From positions 8,736-20,598 of the forward strand of contig PKWT01000484.1 of assembly GCA_003132125.1 (NCBI GenBank): a DNA stretch of 11,863 bases, read 5' to 3'. Shown piece by piece: positions 5,483 to 11,863 of the stretch. The DNA is from Micrococcales bacterium. Its GTDB lineage: Bacteria > Actinomycetota > Actinomycetes > Actinomycetales > Dermatophilaceae. A program made the translations under genes and the position numbers. The notes under the pieces are model-generated. The model saw only the letters and a list, made by a program, of their open reading frames with translations. It did no database searches and had not been told where the DNA came from. The first letter of the stretch is position 1, and every line of letters starts with the position of its first letter.

Positions 5483-7354
5483 TCAACGGGCTCCCGTCTG
5501 ATTCGCGGTCTGAACGGAGTTCGGTGCCTTGCCGTCCGGGACCGGACGCCAGTCGTCGCCGAGGTAGGCGTCGAGGACGACAGGGTCCTCGCGAATCGTC
5601 CCGGGGGGGCCCTCCGCGATGGATCTGCCGCGGGAGAACACCACGACCGGATCGCAGAGCTCGAGCACCAGGGGGATGTTGTGCTCGACCACCAGGAAGG
5701 TGATCCCGCGCTCGTTCAGCTCGCGAATGACCTCGGTGAGCCGTCCCAGCAGACTGGGGTTGACACCCCCGGCGGGTTCGTCGAGCAGGATCAGCTGTGG
5801 CTCGAGCATCAGGACCTGGGCCAGCTCGACGAGCTTCTGCTGGCCGTACGAGAGATCACCTGCGCGCTCGCCGGCGAAGCGGCGCAGACCGACGATGTCG
5901 AGCAGCTCGCCGGCGCGCGCAGCCTCGTGGCCGCTGACGGCGTCGGCGAACATGGTGCGCCACCGGGAGTCCGGCAACGGGGCAACCACGTTCTGCTGCA
6001 CCGTCATGTCCTTGAAAAGGCGCGTGACCTGGAAAGTGCGGCCGAGCCCCAGGTGGCCGCGTTGCCACGGCGGCATCCTGTCTATCCGCTGACCCTGGAG
6101 GTAGATCTCGCCGGAGTCCGCAGCCATGCCGCCGGTGATGAGGTTGAAGAGTGTGGTCTTGCCCGATCCGTTGGGTCCGATCAGCCCGGTGATGGATCCC
6201 TTGCGAACAATGAGACTGGCGTTGTCGACCGCCACCAGGCCGCCGAACCTCTTGGAGGCGCCGCGTACCTCGAGGAGTACCTCTCCCTGGGTGAGATCGT
6301 CGGCGACGGCCTGCGCGACGTCCTCGAGAGCGCGCTCGCGCGTCGTGGCGGGACTGCGACCGAGCGCTCCTGCCTGGTCGGTGAACTCGACCGTGACGGG
6401 GTGTCGCTTGCGCCACCGCGCCTCGATCGTGGGGAGCAGCCCGGCCGGCATGAACAGCACGACCGCCACCAAGGCGGCTCCGAACAGCAGCACCCGCGTC
6501 TGGCTGCCGCCGCCGTATACCGTCGCGGCCTCGCTTGCGAGCTGAACGATGAAGGCGCCGACGACAGGGCCGTACAGCGTTCCCTTGCCGCCTGTCAGGG
6601 CGGCGAGGACGATCACCACGCTGCCCAGGATGGCAAACGACCCAACCGGGTTCAGGAACGTGAGGTAGTAGGCGTAGACCCCACCCGCCACGCCGATGAA
6701 GAAGGCGCTGGCTGCGTACCCGACGATCTTGAACCTCGTGGTGTTGACGCCGATCGACGCGGCCTTGCCCTCGTCCTCGCGGATCGCGATCAGTCCGGTG
6801 CCGAACTTCGTGCGGCGGATCCATGCGGTGTACAGCACGGTCAGGACCAGCAGGGCAAGGAAGATGTAGTAGAAGGGGATGTTCTGATAGTCACGGCTCC
6901 AGAACGGCAGCTCCAGGGTGATGCCGTCCGAACCCTGGGTGAATCCTTTGAAGTTGACGGCGAGGATCTGAGCGGCCAGCAACATCGCGATGGTGATGAT
7001 GACGAAGGCATGCCCGCTGGTGCGCAGCACCACGGTCCCGATCAGGAGCGCCACCACCACAGCGGTCACTCCGCCGAGCGGCATCAGCCACAACGGGTTC
7101 ACGCCCCATCTGAGGGCGCAGATCGCGACGGTGTAGGAGCCCAGGCCAAGGAACATGCTGTGGCCCAACGAGATGTATCCCGCGAAGCCGGAGATGATGT
7201 TCCAGCTGGATGCCTGGATCGCCAGCATGAAGCCCAGCAGGATCACGCCCTGTGGGTATGGCTCCCAGGGGCTGATGATGGGGTACAGGATCAGCGCGAG
7301 CAGACACAGTCCCGCGACCAGGTGCTGGCGTGGCATGGCTCGAACACGACTCAT
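5483..7354 (-). CDS. Fused LivM permease-LivG ATPase of a branched-chain amino acid-type ABC importer
   Basis: A 623-residue fusion. Residues about 10-310 are a LivM permease with many membrane segments and the family motifs GFAGYISLGHSMFLGLGSY (56-74), IREDEGKAASIGVN (191-204) and GGKGTLYGPVVGA (255-267). A charged linker (about 313-356) leads to a LivG-type ATPase with Walker A GPNGSGKTT (393-401), GLGRTFQVTRLF (436-447), signature LSYGQQ (501-506), Walker B LILLDEPAGGVNP (521-533) and H-loop His558. Both halves look complete, so this is a real fusion rather than a frameshift product; LivM-LivG fusions are known in actinobacteria. The ATG at 7354 overlaps the LivH stop as ATGA. It forms the translocation pathway with LivH and hydrolyses ATP with LivF. 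Substrate is set by the binding protein and need not be an amino acid. Confidence 0.93.
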   Translation of the reverse strand: MSRVRAMPRQHLVAGLCLLALILYPIISPWEPYPQGVILLGFMLAIQASSWNIISGFAGYISLGHSMFLGLGSYTVAICALRWGVNPLWLMPLGGVTAVVVALLIGTVVLRTSGHAFVIITIAMLLAAQILAVNFKGFTQGSDGITLELPFWSRDYQNIPFYYIFLALLVLTVLYTAWIRRTKFGTGLIAIREDEGKAASIGVNTTRFKIVGYAASAFFIGVAGGVYAYYLTFLNPVGSFAILGSVVIVLAALTGGKGTLYGPVVGAFIVQLASEAATVYGGGSQTRVLLFGAALVAVVLFMPAGLLPTIEARWRKRHPVTVEFTDQAGALGRSPATTRERALEDVAQAVADDLTQGEVLLEVRGASKRFGGLVAVDNASLIVRKGSITGLIGPNGSGKTTLFNLITGGMAADSGEIYLQGQRIDRMPPWQRGHLGLGRTFQVTRLFKDMTVQQNVVAPLPDSRWRTMFADAVSGHEAARAGELLDIVGLRRFAGERAGDLSYGQQKLVELAQVLMLEPQLILLDEPAGGVNPSLLGRLTEVIRELNERGITFLVVEHNIPLVLELCDPVVVFSRGRSIAEGPPGTIREDPVVLDAYLGDDWRPVPDGKAPNSVQTANQTGAR

Positions 7355-8229
7355 GCGGCATCCTCACGCAGCTTGGCTCCGAAGAGTCCTTGCGGACGAA
7401 AGAGCAGCACGAGCATGATCACCAGGTAGAAGACCAGCGTCGACCAGCGCAGCCCGCCGTACGTTGCTGTCAGCGTCTCGGCGAGGCCGAGGATGAGGGC
7501 GCCGACCATGGCTCCTGGCAGGCTGCCCATCCCACCGAGCACCACGATGCCCAGTAAACGGGAGATCCAGTCGTAGTGCGAAGCGGGGAAGAAGGGGTAC
7601 AGCACCGACAGGATCGAACCCCCGACGCCCGTCGTCGCGGTACCCAGTGCGAAGGCGAGCGCGGCCGTGCCCGCAGCACCGACGCCGACGAGCGCAGCGC
7701 CGGACGGGTTCTGCGACGTGGCGCGAATGGCCCGACCGGTCCAGGTCCGCGTGAGGACGAGGTACAGCGCGGCAAGCACCAAGACAGCAGCGACGAAGCC
7801 GTATACCTGGGTCTTGGGCAGCGAGATCGGCCCCACCGTGAAGGACTCGGCGAAGTAGAACGGAGTCGCCGACCTGAACCTGTTGCCCGCGACCACGTTG
7901 AGGACTCCCTCGACCACCAGCGCGAAACCGAACGTCAGGAGGACCGACATCGACGCAGACTGGTCCCGAATCCGCGAGATGACGGTCCGGTAGAGGATCC
8001 ACCCGAAGCCGAACATCAGCGGAGTGGTGACGACCGAGGCGAGGATCGGGTCGATCCCCGTCTCGCGCCACATCCACCATGTGAACATCGCCACCAGGAT
8101 CAAGAGCGCGCCCTGCGCGATGTTGATGATCCTCATGACCCCGAAGATCAGGGCGAGCCCCGAGGCCATGAGGGCGTAGACCCCTCCGATCAGCAGCCCC
8201 AGAACGAGAGCCTGAAGCAGCTGGGTCAT
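7351..8229 (-). CDS. livH: Branched-chain amino acid-type ABC importer permease (LivH-like)
   Basis: A 292-residue integral membrane protein. The N-terminus MTQLLQALVLGLLIGGVYALMASGLALIFGV is typical of LivH, followed by MRIINIAQGALL (32-43), the counterpart of the usual NxAHG motif with Gln in place of His. Near the C-terminus is GIVVLGGMGSLPGAMVGALILGLAE, the conserved LivH signature, and the chain ends LFRPQGLFG as is usual. About eight membrane segments can be seen. The ATG at 8229 was chosen because it gives the standard LivH N-terminus and lies 4 nt after the binding-protein stop; the reading frame is open further upstream but gives non-LivH sequence. It overlaps the next gene by 4 bp. 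It pairs with the LivM half of the fusion. Confidence 0.93.
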   Translation of the reverse strand: MTQLLQALVLGLLIGGVYALMASGLALIFGVMRIINIAQGALLILVAMFTWWMWRETGIDPILASVVTTPLMFGFGWILYRTVISRIRDQSASMSVLLTFGFALVVEGVLNVVAGNRFRSATPFYFAESFTVGPISLPKTQVYGFVAAVLVLAALYLVLTRTWTGRAIRATSQNPSGAALVGVGAAGTAALAFALGTATTGVGGSILSVLYPFFPASHYDWISRLLGIVVLGGMGSLPGAMVGALILGLAETLTATYGGLRWSTLVFYLVIMLVLLFRPQGLFGAKLREDAA

Positions 8230-8233
8230 AGGT

Positions 8234-9523
8234 CTACTTCCACCCGGGCTTGGGGTTGACGACGGTCGTGGTTGTTGCGGCGTCGGCAGGACCGACGACA
8301 TCGACCTTGCCGGACTGCCACTGCGCCAGCAGGAACTGGCCCTTCGGCGCGCCGGTCGCCTCCCAGCTGAGCGGCCCCAGAATGGTCTGAGGGGCGTTGG
8401 CGTGCAGCCAGTCACGGATCTTGGTCTGGTCGACCGAGCCCACCGCAGTGGTCGCAGCCTGGAGAATCTGGGCTGCAGCGAACGCGTCTGCCGCGTCCTC
8501 GGCCGGGATGGCCCCGGCATACGCCTTCGCGTATGCCGCCACGAACTCAGGGTTCAGCGGCGTCTTCGCCTTCTCGTTCCAGCTGACCGTGTAGAAGACA
8601 CCCTCGGTGTTCGCCATACCCACGGCGTCACTGTATTGCGAGGCGTTGCCCGGTGCCGAGGTCTGGAACAGGATCTTCGGCGAGTAGTTCAGCTGCTTGA
8701 GCGAGCGCACGAGGCCGACTCCGTCCTCGAACACCGCGCCCTGCGCGATCAGGTCGGGCTTCTTGCTGGCCATCGCACTGGCGATGGTCTGGAAGTTCGT
8801 CGTGTCAGCCGGGTAGAGCGAGCTGAACACCGTCTTCACTCCGAGCGCCTCGAGCTGCTTCTGCATCGACTGGATCACCGGGGCCGCGAACGGGTCGTCC
8901 TGGCTCGGGTACGCCGCGGTCTTGGGTCGCTCCGACTCCGGCAGGGACTTGATCCAGTCGACGAACACGTCAGCCTGGTGCGGGGCTGTTGCTGGCTGGG
9001 CGAAGAACAGGAACTTGAAACCGCGGTCGAACATCTTGGGTGCGCCGCCAGCGGGCTCGACGAACACCATCGCGTTCTTCTCCGCGACCGCTGAGGCCGG
9101 GTAGTTGAGCAGCGACGAGAACGTACCCAGCACCAGGTCGACCTTGTCCTGGGTGATGAGCTTGGTGTAGTCCGAAACCACGGTGTCCTGGTTGCTCGCG
9201 TCGTCGGTGATCTTGAGCTCCACCTGCCGGCCCAGGACACCGCCCTTCGCGTTGACCATCGACTTCCAGACCTCGTATCCACGTTTGGCCTCGCCACCGG
9301 GCTGCGAGAAGTCCCCGGTCAGTGGCAGGGAGATGCCGACGACGAGCGGTTTGGTCGGGGCGGCGGCCGCCGCCTTGTCGGATGGCTTCGTGCCGCAAGC
9401 TGCCAGCACCATCACACCCACGGCGGCCACTGCCGTGAGATTCAAGATCCGACGGTGTCGGCGTGGGGTGTTCGATCGCGTGCCACTGGGGGCAAGTGAG
9501 CGAGCGGACGAGCTAGCGGTCAT
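8234..9523 (-). CDS. ABC importer substrate-binding lipoprotein, LivK/Peripla_BP_6 family
   Basis: A 429-residue binding protein. An Arg-rich N-terminus (RRHRR, 21-25), a hydrophobic stretch (26-42) and lipobox LAAC with Cys43 mark it as a lipoprotein anchored to the outer face of the membrane. The mature part opens with a low-complexity Ala/Lys linker, then PLVVGISLPLTGDFSQPGG and the type I periplasmic-binding fold seen in Leu/Ile/Val, amide and aromatic-acid binders. The ATG at 9523 was chosen because AAGGAGGAGG lies 7 nt upstream. An in-frame ATG at 9580 would place operator C inside the coding region. It is the first gene of the importer operon, transcribed from the TTGACA promoter at 9583-9612. 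The ligand cannot be assigned; co-regulation with oxidative and hydrolytic enzymes argues for a catabolic substrate rather than Leu/Ile/Val. Confidence 0.92.
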   Translation of the reverse strand: MTASSSARSLAPSGTRSNTPRRHRRILNLTAVAAVGVMVLAACGTKPSDKAAAAAPTKPLVVGISLPLTGDFSQPGGEAKRGYEVWKSMVNAKGGVLGRQVELKITDDASNQDTVVSDYTKLITQDKVDLVLGTFSSLLNYPASAVAEKNAMVFVEPAGGAPKMFDRGFKFLFFAQPATAPHQADVFVDWIKSLPESERPKTAAYPSQDDPFAAPVIQSMQKQLEALGVKTVFSSLYPADTTNFQTIASAMASKKPDLIAQGAVFEDGVGLVRSLKQLNYSPKILFQTSAPGNASQYSDAVGMANTEGVFYTVSWNEKAKTPLNPEFVAAYAKAYAGAIPAEDAADAFAAAQILQAATTAVGSVDQTKIRDWLHANAPQTILGPLSWEATGAPKGQFLLAQWQSGKVDVVGPADAATTTTVVNPKPGWK

Positions 9524-9562
9524 GAGGTCCTCCTCCTTGAGGCGATTCCGGCACCGTGTACC

Positions 9563-9574
9563 GCAATCGATTGC
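9563..9574. promoter_or_regulatory. Operator C, perfect palindrome GCAATCGATTGC
   Basis: A perfect 12-bp inverted repeat, and the best copy of the four. It lies 8 bp downstream of the -10 box of the importer promoter, immediately after the predicted start, and 49 bp before the binding-protein... start codon side of the leader ends at 9523. The position suggests repression of the importer operon unless an inducer is present. Confidence 0.7.
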
Positions 9575-9582
9575 TGTCATGG

Positions 9583-9612
9583 ATCATGACGGGGTGCGTC
9601 TCAACCTGTCAA
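9583..9612 (-). promoter_or_regulatory. Promoter for ABC importer operon
   Basis: On the minus strand, a perfect -35 TTGACA (9612-9607) is followed by an 18-bp spacer and CATGAT (9588-9583), with 4/6 matches to the -10 consensus. Predicted start is near 9576, giving a leader of about 53 nt with operator C at its beginning. Confidence 0.65.
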
Positions 9613-9634
9613 GGGATTCTCACCGTGTTTGGGA

Positions 9635-9640
9635 TATGAC
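9635..9640 (+). promoter_or_regulatory. Possible -10 box for the binding-fold protein/MFS pair
   Basis: TATGAC (4/6 matches to consensus, preceded by GA) lies 1 bp before operator D, matching the spacing of the -10 box and operator B. No convincing -35 box is seen 16-19 bp upstream, so this promoter is weak or activator-dependent, or the call is wrong. Confidence 0.4.
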
Positions 9641-9641
9641 T

Positions 9642-9653
9642 GCAAACGACTGC
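9642..9653. promoter_or_regulatory. Operator D, GCAAACGACTGC
   Basis: A divergent copy of the operator with two differences from the perfect site; read on the other strand it is GCAGTCGTTTGC, one base from operator A. It is 79 bp centre to centre from operator C in the same divergent gap and lies in front of the plus-strand gene at 9709, over the predicted start of its transcript. Confidence 0.5.
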
Positions 9654-9708
9654 GGGTAGGATGCGCCGAGCGTGCAGCGCACGTGGCCATTGTCGCGAAG
9701 GAGATCCC

Positions 9709-10632
9709 GTGAGCCGGAGACTGGCAGTGGGAGTGTTCAGCCCATCCGTCCTGATTCGGGTCGCCCGGCGCACAGGGCGCCTGGATGAGCACGACCTGAT
9801 GATCGACGAGATCCCCGTCCTCTCGTCGCCGGCGCAGTTCCGCTCCCTGCTGGACGGCGACCTCGACGCGGTGCTGACCAGCCCCGACAACGTCGTGGCC
9901 TACCGCTTCGTCCCCGACAACCCTCTGGGTGTCACGGCCGACGTCACCATCGTGTCGGCGATCGACCGCGGACTGGGTCTCGCGCTGTACTCGCGCCCGG
10001 GCATCACCGCGGCCGACCAGCTGCGAGGAGCCACCGTCGGCGTCGACGTGCCGACGTCAGGGTTCGCGTTCGCGATGTACGCCCTGGCGGAGTCGATGGG
10101 ACTCAGCCGTGACGACTACCACCTCGTGACGCTCGGTTCGACGCCAAAGCGTCTGGACGCGCTGCTCGCCGGACGGTGCGACGCCACGATGCTCAACGCC
10201 GGTAACGAGCTGAGCGCCGAGGAGGCGGGGTGCGTTCCTCTGGCCAGGGTCGCGGACGTATGCGCGCCGTACCTCGGAACGGTGCTGAGCGTTTTGGGGA
10301 GCGAGAGCCTCGAGACGGCCAGGCGTTTGGCTGCGGCGCTCCGGGCCACCGCTGACGACATCTGCTCGGGCAACGCGGACGAGGTGACGCTTGATGAGGT
10401 CATTGCCGCTCTCGGCCTTCGGCGACAGCTGGCGGCGCGCTATGTCGCACGGCTCAAGGATCCGCAGGAGGGTCTCGTCGCCGACGGGCGCGTCGACCTG
10501 CCGTCCCTGACAACGGTGGTCGACCTGCGCCGCAGGTACCTGCCGAGCGTCGTCAACGGGATCGACATCTTGGCCGGCGCGCTCGACCCCGGATCCGGCC
10601 TGGTCGCGGCCCTCGAGCCGCATGACACATGA
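9709..10632 (+). CDS. Substrate-binding-protein-fold (NMT1/THI5-like) protein without signal peptide
   Basis: A 307-residue protein. Features of the type II binding-protein family of SsuA/THI5-like proteins are visible: AVGVFSPS at the N-terminus (6-13), GDLDAVLTSPDNVVAYR (50-66), LRGATVGVDVPTSGFAFAMYALAESMGL (105-132), and KRLDALLAGRCDATMLN (147-163). The GTG start is fixed by AAGGAG (9698-9703) 5 nt upstream. The N-terminus has no hydrophobic signal stretch or lipobox and the first beta strand starts at once, so the protein should stay in the cytoplasm. It may then be an enzyme or ligand sensor with a binding-protein fold rather than an importer component. No permease or ATPase of the matching type is adjacent. 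It overlaps the MFS gene start and shares the divergent control region with the ABC importer. Confidence 0.8.
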   Translation: MSRRLAVGVFSPSVLIRVARRTGRLDEHDLMIDEIPVLSSPAQFRSLLDGDLDAVLTSPDNVVAYRFVPDNPLGVTADVTIVSAIDRGLGLALYSRPGITAADQLRGATVGVDVPTSGFAFAMYALAESMGLSRDDYHLVTLGSTPKRLDALLAGRCDATMLNAGNELSAEEAGCVPLARVADVCAPYLGTVLSVLGSESLETARRLAAALRATADDICSGNADEVTLDEVIAALGLRRQLAARYVARLKDPQEGLVADGRVDLPSLTTVVDLRRRYLPSVVNGIDILAGALDPGSGLVAALEPHDT

Positions 10633-11824
10633 ACTTCGACATATGAGCGCCGACGTGACCGACGCCCGGATATCCCCCCGACGGCTGCTGCAGCTCACGG
10701 CGTTCGTCAGCACGCTGGACCGCTTCGCGATGCCGCCGATGCTGATCGCCATGGCTCGTGACCTCGACGTCCCACTGACGCAGATCGTGCAGGCGGCCGG
10801 TGCCTATTTCCTGGCCTATGGCCTGATGCAGCCTGTGTGGGGCATGGTCTCGGACCGGCTTGGGCTGGTGCGGACCATGCGGCTCGCGTTGATGCTGGCA
10901 GCCGTCATGACGACCGCAGCAGCACTGACGGGAACCCCGCTCGCCCTCGGGCTCGCCAGGGGCCTCGCCGGAGCATGCTTCGCCGCCGCCATCCCGGCAA
11001 GCCTCATCTACATCGGTGACACCGTCCCGGCGCAGCGACGGCAACGCGACGTCACCGATCTCATGGTCGGCGTGGCACTCGGCACGGCAGTCGCCTCGGC
11101 GGGAGCGGGCGTTCTCGCTCAGCTGATGAGCTGGCGGATTGCGTTCGTCGTGACCGGACTGGCCGCCCTCGCCCTGGTCGTCGCCCTGCGCCATCTCGCC
11201 GAGCCTCCACGGACGCGCGTGCAACGTCATCCGTTCGCCCCGCTGGCCCAGGTGGCGCGGTCAGGGCCGGCAAGGCTTGTCCTGTCGTTGGCCTTCGTCG
11301 AGGGAGCGGTGCTTCTCGGCATGCTCACGCTGTTGCCCCCGGCGGTCGAGGCGGCCGGCGTCGGCGCCGCAACTGCCGGCGCGGTCACAGCTGTCTTTGG
11401 CGTCGCCGTCTTCGGTTTCGCCCGCGTGGTGGGTGTGCTCTCACGTCGGCTGCACACATCGCGGTTGATCGCGCTCGGTGCCTGTTCCGCCCTCGTCGCC
11501 TGCTCGCTGGCGGCGCTGTCGCGGTCGCCCGCCATGGCCGTGATCGCGGCGGTGCTGCTCGGCCTGGCCTGGGCCGCCATGCACTCGTCGCTCCAGACGT
11601 GGGCCACCGAGGTGCTTCCGGCAGCCAGATCTACCGTGGTCTCGCTCTTCGCCGGGTCCCTCTTCATCGGCAGCGCGTTCTCTGCGCTGGTCGTTGCCGG
11701 ACCCGCCGAGGCCAACCGGTATGGCGAGGTGTTCGCCTGGGCGGCCGCATTCATGGTCCCTCTGGGCCTCTTGGCGACACGGGGGCGAGCCAGATGGCGC
11801 CGACCAGAAGGGGAAGCCGCATGA
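10622..11824 (+). CDS. MFS transporter
   Basis: A 400-residue protein with about 12 hydrophobic segments and the major-facilitator motif A GMVSDRLGLVR (74-84) between the second and third segments. The central cytoplasmic loop (about 196-220) is basic and carries RTRVQRH. It is likely a proton-coupled uptake or efflux carrier in the cytoplasmic membrane. Operon linkage to the binding-fold protein and the shared operator suggest it handles the pathway substrate or a product (inference). The ATG at 10622 overlaps the previous gene by 11 bp and has only a weak GAG upstream. An in-frame ATG at 10643, 10 nt after the previous stop, is an equally possible start and would shorten the protein by 7 residues. 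The stop overlaps an ATG at 11821. Confidence 0.88.
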   Translation: MTHELRHMSADVTDARISPRRLLQLTAFVSTLDRFAMPPMLIAMARDLDVPLTQIVQAAGAYFLAYGLMQPVWGMVSDRLGLVRTMRLALMLAAVMTTAAALTGTPLALGLARGLAGACFAAAIPASLIYIGDTVPAQRRQRDVTDLMVGVALGTAVASAGAGVLAQLMSWRIAFVVTGLAALALVVALRHLAEPPRTRVQRHPFAPLAQVARSGPARLVLSLAFVEGAVLLGMLTLLPPAVEAAGVGAATAGAVTAVFGVAVFGFARVVGVLSRRLHTSRLIALGACSALVACSLAALSRSPAMAVIAAVLLGLAWAAMHSSLQTWATEVLPAARSTVVSLFAGSLFIGSAFSALVVAGPAEANRYGEVFAWAAAFMVPLGLLATRGRARWRRPEGEAA

Positions 11825-11863
11825 GAAGCCGCACGAGGTGCCAGGAACGCCGCATGAGATGCC
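11821..11863 (+). CDS. Possible start of next gene (too short to identify)
   Basis: An ATG overlaps the MFS stop as ATGA, the arrangement used elsewhere in this window for coupled genes. The frame stays open for the 14 codons left (MRSRTRCQERRMRC) and is unusually Arg-rich. A second in-frame ATG lies at 11854 after a repeat of the sequence around 11821. Either could be the true start, or this may be non-coding. Confidence 0.2.
   Translation, partial: MRSRTRCQERRMRC

Noticed and set aside
5231..7429. Very long open frame (732 codons) on the plus strand antisense to the importer genes
   Set aside because: It lies opposite the clearly coding LivM-LivG gene, has Asp/Arg/Gln/His-rich composition without recognisable domains, and has no ribosome site. 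It is an effect of high GC content.
9661..9708. ATG at 9661 as start of the binding-fold protein
   Set aside because: It is only 7 bp after operator D and at the predicted transcript start, with no properly spaced ribosome site; GTG at 9709 has AAGGAG at 5 nt.

Overview
The window is high-GC DNA with densely packed genes, strong GC-ending codon bias, GTG starts with AAGGAG-type ribosome sites, and a typical Gram-positive high-GC lipoprotein leader. This points to an actinobacterium; the genus cannot be fixed from the sequence. There are no RNA genes, insertion sequences, CRISPR arrays or prophage genes. All genes look intact except the two that meet the window edges.

Layout. Left part, minus strand: a creatinase/Xaa-Pro-peptidase-like M24 protein that runs off the left edge (1-911), preceded by and overlapping a 3-hydroxyisobutyrate-dehydrogenase-type oxidoreductase (908-1867). 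An alpha/beta hydrolase of the 2,6-dihydroxypseudooxynicotine hydrolase/Ayg1 type follows (1973-3040, minus). Divergent from it is a phytoene-desaturase-like FAD oxidoreductase (3141-4718, plus). Its 3' end overlaps the end of a four-gene branched-chain-amino-acid-type ABC importer operon on the minus strand: lipoprotein binding protein (8234-9523), LivH permease (7351-8229), fused LivM-LivG permease/ATPase (5483-7354) and LivF ATPase (4672-5481). Divergent from the importer is a plus-strand pair: a binding-protein-fold protein with no signal peptide (9709-10632) and an MFS transporter (10622-11824).

What ties it together. Every intergenic gap that starts a transcription unit holds a 12-bp palindrome close to GCAATCGATTGC (1894-1905, 3090-3101, 9563-9574, 9642-9653). 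In the three minus-strand units it lies just downstream of a TTGACA -35 box and a -10 box, so it covers or abuts the predicted transcription start. This is the geometry of a repressor operator, and the central CG resembles LacI-family operators. I therefore read the window as one co-regulated catabolic regulon: two uptake routes (ABC and MFS) plus four enzymes (FAD oxidoreductase, probable C-C or ester hydrolase, beta-hydroxyacid dehydrogenase, M24 hydrolase). No regulator gene is in the window, and the substrate cannot be read from the sequence. The hydrolase family suggests a compound cleaved next to a carbonyl, and the M24 protein suggests C-N bond chemistry, but both are inferences.

No stretch longer than 300 bases lacks a gene. 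The three intergenic gaps (1868-1972, 3041-3140, 9524-9708) are accounted for by promoters, operators and leaders.
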